Assembly (NCBI GenBank): GCA_015232015.1
Contig: JADGAM010000001.1
Coordinates: 27,340 to 91,339 of the forward strand
Direction: 5' to 3'
Source: Oligoflexia bacterium
GTDB taxonomy: Bacteria > Bdellovibrionota > Bacteriovoracia > Bacteriovoracales > Bacteriovoracaceae
Length of the DNA stretch: 64,000 nt
Shown: positions 9,565-19,571 of the stretch, one piece after another
How the letters are laid out: each line of letters opens with the position of its first letter
Numbering within the stretch: position 1 is the stretch's first letter
Translations under genes and position numbers: made by a program
The notes under the pieces: generated by a model
Databases searched by the model: none
Told to the model about the DNA's origin: nothing
The model's input: only the letters and a program-made list of their open reading frames with translations

Positions 9565-11094
9565 ATGATGAAACAACTATGGGCCACCAAATCCATTGAT
9601 AAAATTATGCAAGATACTGGTGAATTGAATGCCATGAAGAGAACTTTAGGTGCGCTTAATCTTACAACTTTAGGGATTGGGGCCATCATTGGTGCAGGAA
9701 TTTTTATTCTAACTGGAAATGCAGCTGCTCAATATGCCGGACCAGCAATTGTTTTGTCTTTTATACTCTCTGGTTTTGCTTGTGCTATGACTGGTCTTTG
9801 TTATGCTGAATTTGCTTCGATGATTCCATTATCAGGTAGTGCTTATACCTATGCATATGCTACTCTTGGTGAGCTAATTGCGTGGACAATAGGTTGGGAT
9901 TTAATTTTAGAGTATTTATTTGCTTCTTCAACGGTGGCCGTTGGTTGGTCTGGATATGTAGTAAGTTTTCTCAAAGATTTTGGTGTAATTATTCCTGCAT
10001 ATTTATCAAATGCTACAGGAACATCTCTTCTCCAACTACCAGACACTGGTCAATGGGTTGTTAGCAGTGCTGCCTTGTTGAGTAAATTATCATCTCAAGG
10101 ATTAAATCCAGATATGCTTCCACATATGACAGCGATTATTAATTTGCCAGCAATGCTTATAATTGGTTTACTTACAATACTGTTAGTTATTGGCATAAGC
10201 GAGTCAGCAAATTTTAATAATATAGTTGTTTTTGTTAAATTAGCTGTTGTTATAACTCTAATCTGTGTTGGATTTGCTTATATTAATAAAGAAAATTGGT
10301 CACCATTTATTCCTGAAAACACTGGAGAATTTGGACACTTTGGATGGAGTGGAATTTTGCGAGGAGCAGGTGTTATCTTTTTTGCTTACATAGGATTTGA
10401 TGCTGTTTCAACCGCTGCTCAAGAGGCAAAAAATCCTCAAAGAGATATGCCTATAGGGATTCTTGCTTCATTAGCAGTTTGTACTATTCTTTATATTTTA
10501 GTTTCTTTAACCATTACAGGAATGGTTGATTATAAATTATTAGCTGTTCCAGATCCAATTGCAGTTGCAGTCGATGCTGCTGGTCCTGAATTATTTTGGT
10601 TACGCCCATTAGTAAAAATTGGTGCTATTGCTGGTCTTAGTTCTGTTATATTGGTAATGTTGTTAGGTCAACCTAGAATTTTTTATTCAATGGCAAAAGA
10701 TGGATTGTTACCAAAAAGTTTTACAAAAATTCATCCTCGCTATAAAACCCCTTTTGTTCCAACTATTGTCACTGGTGTAATTGCAGCTCTAATTGCTGGT
10801 TCATTTCCAATTAACATTTTAGGAGAACTAGTTTCTATTGGAACATTACTTGCTTTTACTATTGTTTGTTTGGGAGTGCTTTTCTTAAGATATAAGAGAC
10901 CAGACATTAAGCGCTCATTTAAAACTCCATGGGTACCAGTCGTTCCAATTTTAGGAGCAGCTTTCTCCATTCTGCAAATGGCAGCATTGCCAGGAGATAC
11001 ATGGATTAGATTAATTATATGGATGGCAATTGGTTTTTTTATTTATTTCTTATATGGTAAGAGAAATAGTTTGTTGAAAAAAGAAAATAAATAA
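9565..11094 (+). CDS. APC-superfamily amino acid permease
   Basis: LNLTTLGIGAIIGAGIFILTGNAAAQYAGPA and FFAYIGFDAVSTAAQEAKNPQRDMPIGI motifs. Confidence 0.93.
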   Translation: MMKQLWATKSIDKIMQDTGELNAMKRTLGALNLTTLGIGAIIGAGIFILTGNAAAQYAGPAIVLSFILSGFACAMTGLCYAEFASMIPLSGSAYTYAYATLGELIAWTIGWDLILEYLFASSTVAVGWSGYVVSFLKDFGVIIPAYLSNATGTSLLQLPDTGQWVVSSAALLSKLSSQGLNPDMLPHMTAIINLPAMLIIGLLTILLVIGISESANFNNIVVFVKLAVVITLICVGFAYINKENWSPFIPENTGEFGHFGWSGILRGAGVIFFAYIGFDAVSTAAQEAKNPQRDMPIGILASLAVCTILYILVSLTITGMVDYKLLAVPDPIAVAVDAAGPELFWLRPLVKIGAIAGLSSVILVMLLGQPRIFYSMAKDGLLPKSFTKIHPRYKTPFVPTIVTGVIAALIAGSFPINILGELVSIGTLLAFTIVCLGVLFLRYKRPDIKRSFKTPWVPVVPILGAAFSILQMAALPGDTWIRLIIWMAIGFFIYFLYGKRNSLLKKENK

Positions 11095-11145
11095 ATAAAT
11101 AAATAAATAAATAAAATATTAAAGTTTATAGGAGGGCCGTTTAGA

Positions 11146-12570
11146 ATGGATGTAGTGCTTTTATCGAGAATTCAATTTGCAATGACTATCGGTTTTCACT
11201 ACATCTTTCCACCTCTTTCAATAGGTCTTGCTTGGATTATTTTTTTCTTTTTAAGCTCATACATTCGCACTAAAGATAATTTTTATTTAGTCATATCAAA
11301 ATTTTGGATAAAATTATTTTCAATTACCTTTGCTATGGGAGTGGCCACTGGAATAACTATGGAATTTCAGTTTGGAACCAATTGGGCCAACTATTCTCGT
11401 TTTGTTGGAGATATTTTTGGAGCACCTCTGGCGGCAGAGGGAATATTTGCCTTTTTTTTAGAATCTAGTTTTCTAGGTGTTTTGTTATACGGGGAAAATA
11501 AGATTTCAAAGAATGTTTATTGCTTTTCCTCATTAATGGTGGCCATTGGTTCAACTCTTTCTGCGTTCTGGATTATAGTTGCAAATTCATGGCAACAGAC
11601 TCCTGCAGGTTTTGAAATAGTTAATGGACGGGCACAGTTAGTAGATTTTATGGCCGCTGTATTCAATCCATCCACTATACCTCGTTATTTTCATACTATT
11701 TCGGCGGCCTTAATCACAGGTGGTTTTTTTGTTATGGGAATATCTGCATACCATTTATTAAAATATAAAAGTGAATCAAATACAAATCAAAACACCAACA
11801 CCAACACAAATCAAAATTCAAGTGTAAATTACAATTATAATTGTGCTAAAAAGTCTTTGAAGGTTGGAATTATATTTGCAGTAATATCTAGTTTTATGAT
11901 TTTATTTTTTGGCCATATTCATGCAGTACAAGTAGCACAAACTCAACCAGCAAAATTAGCGGCCTTTGAAGGATTATGGGAGAGCAAAAAACGTGCTCCT
12001 CTACTATTATTTGGTATTCCAAATGAAGAAAATGAACGTACTGATTTTGAAATATCTATCCCGGGACTTCTAAGCCTTTTAGTCGGAAATGATTTGGAGA
12101 CCAAGGTTACTGGTCTAAAAGATATCGCTTTGGATGAACGACCTCCTGTTAAAATTTCATTTTTTACTTTTCACTTAATGGTGGGACTGGGTTTTTATTT
12201 TATTTCAATTTCACTTATTAGTTTTTATATATTTTATTTTAGAGAAGAAAATAAAAGTAATTTTCTTGTTAATTTTTTTGTTGAGAAAGGTGTTGATAAT
12301 TTAATTTTAAAAATACTTTTCTTTTCTATCCCTCTGCCATTTATTGCCAATGAACTTGGGTGGATGAGTGCAGAGATTGGAAGGCAACCTTGGATAGTTT
12401 ATGGAATTTTAAAAACTAGCAAAGGGATATCAGAAAATATTCCTTCATCCCATATAATTTTTTCAATTATTTTATTTGCAATTATTTACTTACTTATTTT
12501 TGTTTTATGGATTTTTTTGCTCAAACAAAAAATTCATAATTCATATGAAAGTAGAAATGAGAAAGCATGA
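11146..12570 (+). CDS. cydA: Cytochrome bd ubiquinol oxidase subunit I
   Basis: LSRIQFAMTIGFHYIFPPLSIGLA; GVATGITMEFQFGTNWANYSRFVGDIFGAPLAAEG; NELGWMSAEIGRQPWIVYG. Confidence 0.96.
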   Translation: MDVVLLSRIQFAMTIGFHYIFPPLSIGLAWIIFFFLSSYIRTKDNFYLVISKFWIKLFSITFAMGVATGITMEFQFGTNWANYSRFVGDIFGAPLAAEGIFAFFLESSFLGVLLYGENKISKNVYCFSSLMVAIGSTLSAFWIIVANSWQQTPAGFEIVNGRAQLVDFMAAVFNPSTIPRYFHTISAALITGGFFVMGISAYHLLKYKSESNTNQNTNTNTNQNSSVNYNYNCAKKSLKVGIIFAVISSFMILFFGHIHAVQVAQTQPAKLAAFEGLWESKKRAPLLLFGIPNEENERTDFEISIPGLLSLLVGNDLETKVTGLKDIALDERPPVKISFFTFHLMVGLGFYFISISLISFYIFYFREENKSNFLVNFFVEKGVDNLILKILFFSIPLPFIANELGWMSAEIGRQPWIVYGILKTSKGISENIPSSHIIFSIILFAIIYLLIFVLWIFLLKQKIHNSYESRNEKA

Positions 12571-13658
12571 TCTCATCAAGCATATCAAGTACATTAAGCA
12601 CGATTGAATTATTACAAATAAGTTGGTTTTTACTCATAGGTTCATTGCTGGCAGTTTACGCTGTTTTGGATGGGTTTGATTTAGGAGTAGGAATTGTTCA
12701 TCTTGTAAATTCTAATGATAAAGATCGCCATCGTAATTTTAAATTAATTACTCCTTTTTGGGATGGAAATGAGGTGTGGCTTTTAACTGCAGGAGGTGCT
12801 TTGTTTGCCGCTTTCCCTAATGCTTATGCAACAATATTTAGTGCGTTCTACCTTCCTTTTATGTTTCTAATATTTTCTCTTATTTTTAGGGCCATAAGCA
12901 TGGAGTTTAGAGATAAATTTGAAAATAAGGGTTCAAAATATTTTTTAAAATGGAAAAAATTATTTGATTACTCGTTTGCTTATTCAAGTATGCTAGTTAG
13001 TTTTCTTTTTGGAGTAGCAATAGCAAATATAATTAGAGGTTTACCATTAGATAACAATGGTAATTATATTGCAGATATCTTCTTTATGTTAAATCCCTAT
13101 TCTATGTTAGTGGGAATAACTGTAGTATTGATGTTTGCAACTCACGGAGCACTTTATCTTTGTTTTAGAAATGATCATGAGAGTGATAGCAACTTAGATT
13201 ATGTTAAAATAGCAGTAAAAAATAGAATATTAGCCGGATGGTTATGGATTCCTTTTAATATTTTTTATTTTTTAAGTGCGATGATTACTATCTTATATTA
13301 TCAGAGGGAGCATAAGTGGATATCACTACTATTTTTTGCACTTTCAATTCTGTTTATGTTTTTAAATAAATTTTACAATTATAAGAAAAAAGATTTATTA
13401 GCATTTTTATTCTCTTCTTTAACAATCATTTTCGCTTTTCTTTTAGTTTTATCCACACTCTTTCCTTATTTTGTTCCAAATTTTGTCAGCAATGTTGCTA
13501 TTACAACAAATAGTATAACAATATATAACTCATCATCATCAAAAAACACCCTTGCAATTATGTTGCTTTTGGCCTTTATAGGTATGCCTTTGGTTATTGC
13601 CTATACAACATATATATATAAGACATTTATATTCAAAAAAAATTCTTTGAAAATTTGA
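12567..13658 (+). CDS. cydB: Cytochrome bd ubiquinol oxidase subunit II
   Basis: YAVLDGFDLGVGIVH, PFWDGNEVWLLTAGGALFAAFPNAYA; 4-nt overlap with cydA. Confidence 0.96.
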   Translation: MISSSISSTLSTIELLQISWFLLIGSLLAVYAVLDGFDLGVGIVHLVNSNDKDRHRNFKLITPFWDGNEVWLLTAGGALFAAFPNAYATIFSAFYLPFMFLIFSLIFRAISMEFRDKFENKGSKYFLKWKKLFDYSFAYSSMLVSFLFGVAIANIIRGLPLDNNGNYIADIFFMLNPYSMLVGITVVLMFATHGALYLCFRNDHESDSNLDYVKIAVKNRILAGWLWIPFNIFYFLSAMITILYYQREHKWISLLFFALSILFMFLNKFYNYKKKDLLAFLFSSLTIIFAFLLVLSTLFPYFVPNFVSNVAITTNSITIYNSSSSKNTLAIMLLLAFIGMPLVIAYTTYIYKTFIFKKNSLKI

Positions 13659-13795
13659 AAATTTGAAAATTAAGATAATCAGTCTTTTATTATTTTTTAT
13701 TATTTTTACAATTTATATTTTATCTTGATAAGCTAATGCGATTATGATTATGGTTAAATTATAATATTCATAATGAAAACAAAAAAATTAAATTC

Positions 13796-14812
13796 ATGAT
13801 TTTACCAAAATTTCCCTTGAAAATTCAAATTGAGATATGTAATTTCTGCAATGCTGGATGTACGACTTGCCCCGTTCCATCTATGAAACGTAAAAGAGAA
13901 ATAATGAATTTCAATCTATTTAGTAAAATTATCTTAGAGTTAAAAGAAAGAGATTTTGATGGAGAGATATATCCATTTATAAGTGGTGAATCATTATTAG
14001 TAAAGAATTTCGTAGATTATTTGCGTTTAATAAAAAATGAATTACCTAAAGCAAAAACAATTTTATATACGAATGCTTCTAAATTAGATGAAGAATTAAG
14101 TAAGCAAATAATACAACAGAAGCTTTTGCATGAATTGGTAGTTAGCTTTGATGGAGGCACAAAAGAATCATACGAAATTATAAGAAAAAATTTATCCTTT
14201 AAGAGCGTAAAACATAATCTACACACTTTTTTTAAAGTTAGAGATGATCATAGTACTCATAAAGAGCATATCCTTCATAAAGAAAAAGAAAGAACTAAAG
14301 TAACTATTAGAATGACAATGACTAAAGAAAACGCTCATACTAAAAATGATCTCAAGAGAGAGTTTCAAGGATGTGATGAATTTATTTTTCAACGAATGCA
14401 TAATTGGGGCGGGCAAATTGATAGATCATTAAATATCACTAAGGGTCTTGGAAAGGGCCTTGGAATATTTTCTAAAAAGAGTAACTTTTGCTGGGCCATG
14501 CATGATAAAATTTATATCTTAACAAATGGGGATGTTAGCATTTGTTGCCTTGATTATGAGGCCAAAGAGTTAGTTGGTAATGTTGAAAAATCATCAATTG
14601 CGGAGGTATGGGCCGGTAGTAAATTTAATCATAAGAGAGAGTGCTTACATAAAAGAATATTTAGTGAACTGCCACTTTGTAATGATTGTGATATAATAAA
14701 GCAAAATATTGTTGTTCAACAATTTGTAAAATTAAAACCTTTGATAGAATTAAAATTTCCGAAAGCTGCAAAATCTGCAGAGAAAGTTTATAAACTTCTT
14801 TTTATGAGTTAG
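13796..14812 (+). CDS. Radical SAM protein with SPASM-type C-terminal cysteines
   Basis: CNAGCTTC (CxxxCxxC) and C-terminal CCLDYEAKELVGNV...CNDCD. Confidence 0.88.
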   Translation: MILPKFPLKIQIEICNFCNAGCTTCPVPSMKRKREIMNFNLFSKIILELKERDFDGEIYPFISGESLLVKNFVDYLRLIKNELPKAKTILYTNASKLDEELSKQIIQQKLLHELVVSFDGGTKESYEIIRKNLSFKSVKHNLHTFFKVRDDHSTHKEHILHKEKERTKVTIRMTMTKENAHTKNDLKREFQGCDEFIFQRMHNWGGQIDRSLNITKGLGKGLGIFSKKSNFCWAMHDKIYILTNGDVSICCLDYEAKELVGNVEKSSIAEVWAGSKFNHKRECLHKRIFSELPLCNDCDIIKQNIVVQQFVKLKPLIELKFPKAAKSAEKVYKLLFMS

Positions 14813-14822
14813 GATTGAAAAA

Positions 14823-15104
14823 TTGATTAATAATATGCAAAGACTTTTAAAAATATTTTGCTTTGATTTTCTTAAGTGCTCTTTAGTAGAAAAAATTATT
14901 ATTTTTTTGTTTGTGATTAATATTTTAAATGTTGTTACAACATTTACTCGTTATACATTTCACTATAGATATTTTGTCCCTAATTTTTATAAAGAAATTA
15001 TTGTTTCTCACCAACCACAGAAGATGCGTGCGCTGTATTTTGAAGAATCAAGATACGATATTTTTATCCAAGCTAAAGAACCTAAACCTGTTAGTGTTCG
15101 TTAG
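14823..15104 (+). CDS. Small single-TM hypothetical protein
   Basis: 93 aa, immediately downstream of radical SAM gene; 3' end overlaps the convergent gene. Confidence 0.45.
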   Translation: MINNMQRLLKIFCFDFLKCSLVEKIIIFLFVINILNVVTTFTRYTFHYRYFVPNFYKEIIVSHQPQKMRALYFEESRYDIFIQAKEPKPVSVR

Positions 15105-16616
15105 AAAAAGTTGTCCCATCATAAGTAAACTCATAAATAGGAAGGTGGATGACTGAAAATTTAGCCTATATAATACATTGGTTCCAAGACCAAAACCATC
15201 GTTGATGTTACAAACGATTGGTTGGAGAGTAATGTATATTGGCAAAATACTGAACATGAAATTCAAATAAAAGATAGCTAATTGAGTTCGTATTATAGGC
15301 ATCCAATTTGATGGTGAAAACCAGAAGTAAATAATACCAATAAGAGAGAGTGGGATTGACCATAAATAAGAGGTTTTTAATAAACCGTCACTTTTAGTTA
15401 TAGAGTAATAAATGGCCTTGAGGGCGATAGGAAGTTGACTTTTAAGGTGTTGACTGGTTAGTACTATAGAGTCAATGTATTCATTATAATTTCCATTTGT
15501 AGGTGAACCCAGTTTATTTATACCTTTAAACAATAAAATAAAAGCAAACATCCATATATAATTTTTTATAGGAAGTGGCCTTCTATACATAAAGATATGA
15601 AATGGAACAAGCAAAATTATAAATCTATAAAGACCTTCATTCTTAGTGATAGACATTACTCCTGCAGTTATACCAATTAAAATGAAACTTATATTTATTG
15701 ATGAGTTATTAGATTGCCAAGAGTGGCCAGAGCAGCGTAGGGAGGAGCATGTAGAGTAACCAGAGTGTATTGGGGTAATTGCATAGACCAATAGACTAAA
15801 AATTAAAAAAGAGTAGTAATTTAAATTTACTTCAGCATAACCTGAACCAATAAACATAACTAAACCACGTTGTGCAAAGAAAATAAGTGTAGCTGCAATA
15901 AATGCTCTAATGTTTTTCCAAGCAAGGAATTTTAAAAAGAAAAATGCAGTAAAAATAATGGCCAATGAATTTGTAAGATCAGAGAGCTTTATAGATTGTG
16001 CTGGCAGCATTGGTAGTGCAATCACACTTGAAATCATTTCTAGATAATGAAAAAGTGGATAATTTGCAACAATCTCTTTGATGATATTTAATGGATTTTG
16101 CATAAAAAAACCATCTTGAATTTTTTCATTTAAAATCCAATCTACAACTCTACTCCCCCAATGACCATGACCATCTCCCGCACGTATGGGCATAATGGCA
16201 GCATGACTGATAAATTGAATAATACCTAGAACAATAATTATAAAAATAATTTTTGTAAAAGTATTCTCTGCTTTAAAGGAGGAGAGTGAGTTTTTTATTA
16301 GATTTTTAAATGCCAATCTTTCTTTAATTAATAAGATAAGAGAAATTGTAATCCAAGGTAGCAATAAAGAGTGAGAACTAAATGGTATATGAAGAGTATT
16401 TAAAGATATTAGTATTAAAAAAGGTATAATGGAACCAAAGAGAGGTGATAGGGCCAGAGAGAGAGAGTTATGTTGAGGGAGTTTTTTAACTATTGTTTGA
16501 GCTAAAAAATATCCTGTTAGAATGAAAAATATAATATATAAGTAAAACATACTGATTGAGACCTTTTGTTTAGGATAGGTTCTTAATACTTTGTTATCGT
16601 TACCGTATTTTGTCAC
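15048..16616 (-). CDS. Polytopic membrane protein, GT-C glycosyltransferase-like
   Basis: 522 aa, many TM; PIRAGDGHGHWGSRVVDWILNE after TM1-2 resembles GT-C first loop; GTG start. Confidence 0.6.
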   Translation of the reverse strand: MTKYGNDNKVLRTYPKQKVSISMFYLYIIFFILTGYFLAQTIVKKLPQHNSLSLALSPLFGSIIPFLILISLNTLHIPFSSHSLLLPWITISLILLIKERLAFKNLIKNSLSSFKAENTFTKIIFIIIVLGIIQFISHAAIMPIRAGDGHGHWGSRVVDWILNEKIQDGFFMQNPLNIIKEIVANYPLFHYLEMISSVIALPMLPAQSIKLSDLTNSLAIIFTAFFFLKFLAWKNIRAFIAATLIFFAQRGLVMFIGSGYAEVNLNYYSFLIFSLLVYAITPIHSGYSTCSSLRCSGHSWQSNNSSINISFILIGITAGVMSITKNEGLYRFIILLVPFHIFMYRRPLPIKNYIWMFAFILLFKGINKLGSPTNGNYNEYIDSIVLTSQHLKSQLPIALKAIYYSITKSDGLLKTSYLWSIPLSLIGIIYFWFSPSNWMPIIRTQLAIFYLNFMFSILPIYITLQPIVCNINDGFGLGTNVLYRLNFQSSTFLFMSLLMMGQLFLTNTNRFRFFSLDKNIVS

Positions 16617-16636
16617 CGTGTTTTTTTGATGCAGTT

Positions 16637-16717
16637 GAATCTGCTACATCTGCGTCCGTGATCGTGACTTACTGTCGCACGCGCTGACATCGCGATCCTA
16701 TTGACAGCGTTTCGATC
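16637..16717 (-). repeat. Dispersed repeat copy A (non-coding, longer variable centre)
   Basis: Reverse complement GAAACGCTGTCAATAGGATCGCGATGTCAG...GCAGATGTAGCAGATTC matches copy B 27/30 over the first block. Confidence 0.8.
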
Positions 16718-16835
16718 AAAGAATTTTAGTTTATTAAGTTAGATAAAATTTATAAGATTGAATTGGTAGAGTAAAGAAGCGAAGCTAAACAGAAATATAA
16801 AAATATAAAAATATAAAAAAGGAAAATGAATAAGA

Positions 16836-18719
16836 ATGTATTTGCTTGGTAATAAAAATAGTTTTTTAGATGATAAATTTAAAAAAATTGGTAAAAAAAC
16901 ATTTAACTTGCATTTGATGAAACATGCCTTGTTTAATGTTCCTGAAGGAGTTGTAATCACCTATGATCAATGGGCGTTGGAGAGTGGAAAGAATGATTTT
17001 GACTTACTATTAGAACAATATGTGCATCTTATAGGAGGTTTTCCAGTTGTTGTTAGATCTAGTGGTCAACTGGAAGATTTAAACAATGCTAGCTTGGCAG
17101 GACTTTATCAAACATTTTTAGAAGTAAATGGAATAGCAGAATTAAAAGAAACGATAAAGAAATGTTTTAAGTCCGCTACTTATAAAAGAATAAGTGAATG
17201 TCTTAAAAAAATGAAAAATACAGTCACTAATTCAGATTTATCAGAAGTAAATTTATCTGAGGATTTTTTAAAGAAACAAGTGTCTGTGTTAGTGCAAAAG
17301 ATGGTCGATTCTAATATTTCAGGAGTAGCATTCACAGTTGATCCTCTTACAGGAAAAGAGGAACATGTAAGAATTGAAGCAGTCAAAGGATTGGGAAAAA
17401 AATTGCTATCAGGTATTATTACTCCCACAACATTTGTTATAGATAACAAAGATGGAATGTTGATAAATTATTATGAGGGAGATGAGATTATTGAATTAAA
17501 AACAGAGCAGCTATTAGAATTAGTAGATAATGTTTTTAGAATACAAGCATATTTTAAATCACCTCAAGGTGTAAAATGGAGCGTAGATAGTAAAGGAAAA
17601 TTGTGGATATTACAATCAATGCCTATTACTAATATAAAATGGAGAACAGATTTTAATGGATATAGCAAAGTTGATTTAAAAGATGAAGGAGTATCATTTA
17701 AAGTTTGTACTCCAATGATGTTTTCTCTCTATAATATGGCGATGTCTTACGGAATGGATCGCTATTTTAAAAATTTAAATCTTAAAAAAGAAAATATAGA
17801 AAATATAAAAAATATAGTAAATAATAAACCAGGTAAAAAAAGTAGTAGTGATAAGTGGATGATCTATAAGTATGGCAGGGCCTATTGGAATGCTAGACTA
17901 GCAAAGCAATTATTATTCAAAATTCCTGGCTTTAATGAAAAAGCTTTTGATGATAATCTTGGAATAGAAAAAGATTATGGAGCGAAAGGGCCACATAGAA
18001 CACAAATTTGTTTTAAAACCATAATCGAGGCCATATCACTTTTGATTGCTCTAAATAAAGAATATAAAAATTCTTTAAAAATGTCGGAAGATTTTAAAAA
18101 AAAATTTCCTACGATTATTGAAAAATATTTAAAAAAATTAGAAAATATAAAAATAATTTCTTGTGATGATTTTTATAAGGATTTTCAGGATATATTTTTG
18201 AATCTTTTTTTTAATACTGAAACAAGTTATCTTAGAATTGTTTATAATAATATTAATTTTCAGAGTGATTTTGAAAATCGCTTAAAGTTTTCACCGATTA
18301 CAAAAATTAGATTTAGATCATCACTAAAAAAATCACGCCATTTTCTTACGAATAGAGAAAAGATGAGAGAATTTTCAACTATAACTTATTCTTTGATAAT
18401 AAAATATCTGTTGGAGATGGGAAATCGATTAAAAGAATTGGGTTTTATCGAATGTGCGAATGATATTTTCTTTTTTTATATAGATGAACTAATTGAATTT
18501 TGTAGTAAAAAAACTTTTTCATATAATTTTTTCGATGAAAGCAGTTTTGCCTTAGGTGGGGCCGATGAAGGCCGAAATGCTGTCAATAGGATTTCGATGT
18601 CAGTACTTTGTACAGACGTAGCAGATTCTATAAAGAAAGAACTAAAATATAGGAAGATTTTTTATAAAGGAATGACCAATATAAATGCACCTAATAGTCT
18701 TAAAGACTATAATTCATGA
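16836..18719 (+). CDS. PEP/pyruvate-binding (PPDK_N ATP-grasp) domain protein lacking a recognisable phosphohistidine swivel domain
   Basis: KKTFNLHLMKHALFNVPEGVVIT, VVVRSSGQLEDLNNASLAGLYQTFL, VSVLVQKMVDSNISGVAFTVDP, IEAVKGLG motifs. Confidence 0.85.
   Translation: MYLLGNKNSFLDDKFKKIGKKTFNLHLMKHALFNVPEGVVITYDQWALESGKNDFDLLLEQYVHLIGGFPVVVRSSGQLEDLNNASLAGLYQTFLEVNGIAELKETIKKCFKSATYKRISECLKKMKNTVTNSDLSEVNLSEDFLKKQVSVLVQKMVDSNISGVAFTVDPLTGKEEHVRIEAVKGLGKKLLSGIITPTTFVIDNKDGMLINYYEGDEIIELKTEQLLELVDNVFRIQAYFKSPQGVKWSVDSKGKLWILQSMPITNIKWRTDFNGYSKVDLKDEGVSFKVCTPMMFSLYNMAMSYGMDRYFKNLNLKKENIENIKNIVNNKPGKKSSSDKWMIYKYGRAYWNARLAKQLLFKIPGFNEKAFDDNLGIEKDYGAKGPHRTQICFKTIIEAISLLIALNKEYKNSLKMSEDFKKKFPTIIEKYLKKLENIKIISCDDFYKDFQDIFLNLFFNTETSYLRIVYNNINFQSDFENRLKFSPITKIRFRSSLKKSRHFLTNREKMREFSTITYSLIIKYLLEMGNRLKELGFIECANDIFFFYIDELIEFCSKKTFSYNFFDESSFALGGADEGRNAVNRISMSVLCTDVADSIKKELKYRKIFYKGMTNINAPNSLKDYNS
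18537..18628 (+). repeat. Dispersed repeat copy B (in frame in PPDK_N-like CDS)
   Basis: GAAAGCAGTTTTGCCTTAGG...GAAATGCTGTCAATAGGATTTCGATGTCAG...CAGACGTAGCAGATTC. Confidence 0.85.
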
Positions 18720-18971
18720 GCTAAATAACACTTATGAAGTATGAAGTATGAAGCATGAAGATCAATAGATATTACATAACTATATTACTTCAGAATAATT
18801 TGATCAGGAATTTGCTTTTTTATTTATTTTAGTTTTTTGATATACATCTATTTTAAATTAAAAGAAATTTTTTTTTCTTTTCTTTTCTTTTCTCTTATTT
18901 TCACCCATAATAAAGAAAAGCATTTTTATTTTGGCCTTAAAAAAAGGCCCATATCATAAAAGGAGAGGGAG

Positions 18972-19466
18972 ATGAAATTTTCTAGGTTTTTCTTGGTTTT
19001 TTTAATGTTAATTCTTTGTGGAAATGGTTTTGCACTAGAGGTACAAAAGTTTTATTTTAAAAACGTTAGATTGGCCCAACAGTCAGCATTTCAAAATGAT
19101 GGAAGTTATTTTTCAGGTGCTTTGATTTTAAATCCATACTATGTTTTTACAGAAAACTTTGCTCTGGGAATTGATTTAGGTGGTACAATTTTGAAAATCA
19201 AAGATAGAGATACTTTCGTGGCCCCAGAGTACTTACTTAAAGCAAACTTTTACTTTAAACAAAATTATTCTTTTGAACTTGGTGCTGGAGCTCAGACATG
19301 GATAAATAATGGCGGTACATTTTTCGCAGCAGAGGGAAATTTTGTATATATGTTCTCTGAGCCTTTAACTGCATATCTTAGCAATATTTTTCTTGGATAC
19401 AGTTTTATTAATTCAGATAAGAGAAGCACACATATGATTCGTGCAGGACTTGGTTTTTCTTTTTAA
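18972..19466 (+). CDS. Small predicted outer-membrane beta-barrel protein
   Basis: Signal peptide-like MKFSRFFLVFLMLILCGNGFA; C-terminal ...MIRAGLGFSF. Confidence 0.6.
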   Translation: MKFSRFFLVFLMLILCGNGFALEVQKFYFKNVRLAQQSAFQNDGSYFSGALILNPYYVFTENFALGIDLGGTILKIKDRDTFVAPEYLLKANFYFKQNYSFELGAGAQTWINNGGTFFAAEGNFVYMFSEPLTAYLSNIFLGYSFINSDKRSTHMIRAGLGFSF

Positions 19467-19571
19467 GTTAAGTTAAGTTAAGTTTTTTTAAAAAAGAATA
19501 GTTTATTTATTAAAAAATAAGTTTAAGTTTAAAATTTAAAGTTAAAATTAAATAATTACGAGGGTAAATAT

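Noticed and set aside
11081-11115. (AAAT)n array downstream of the APC permease
   Set aside because: Simple-sequence tract in AT-rich intergenic DNA; no spacers, not CRISPR
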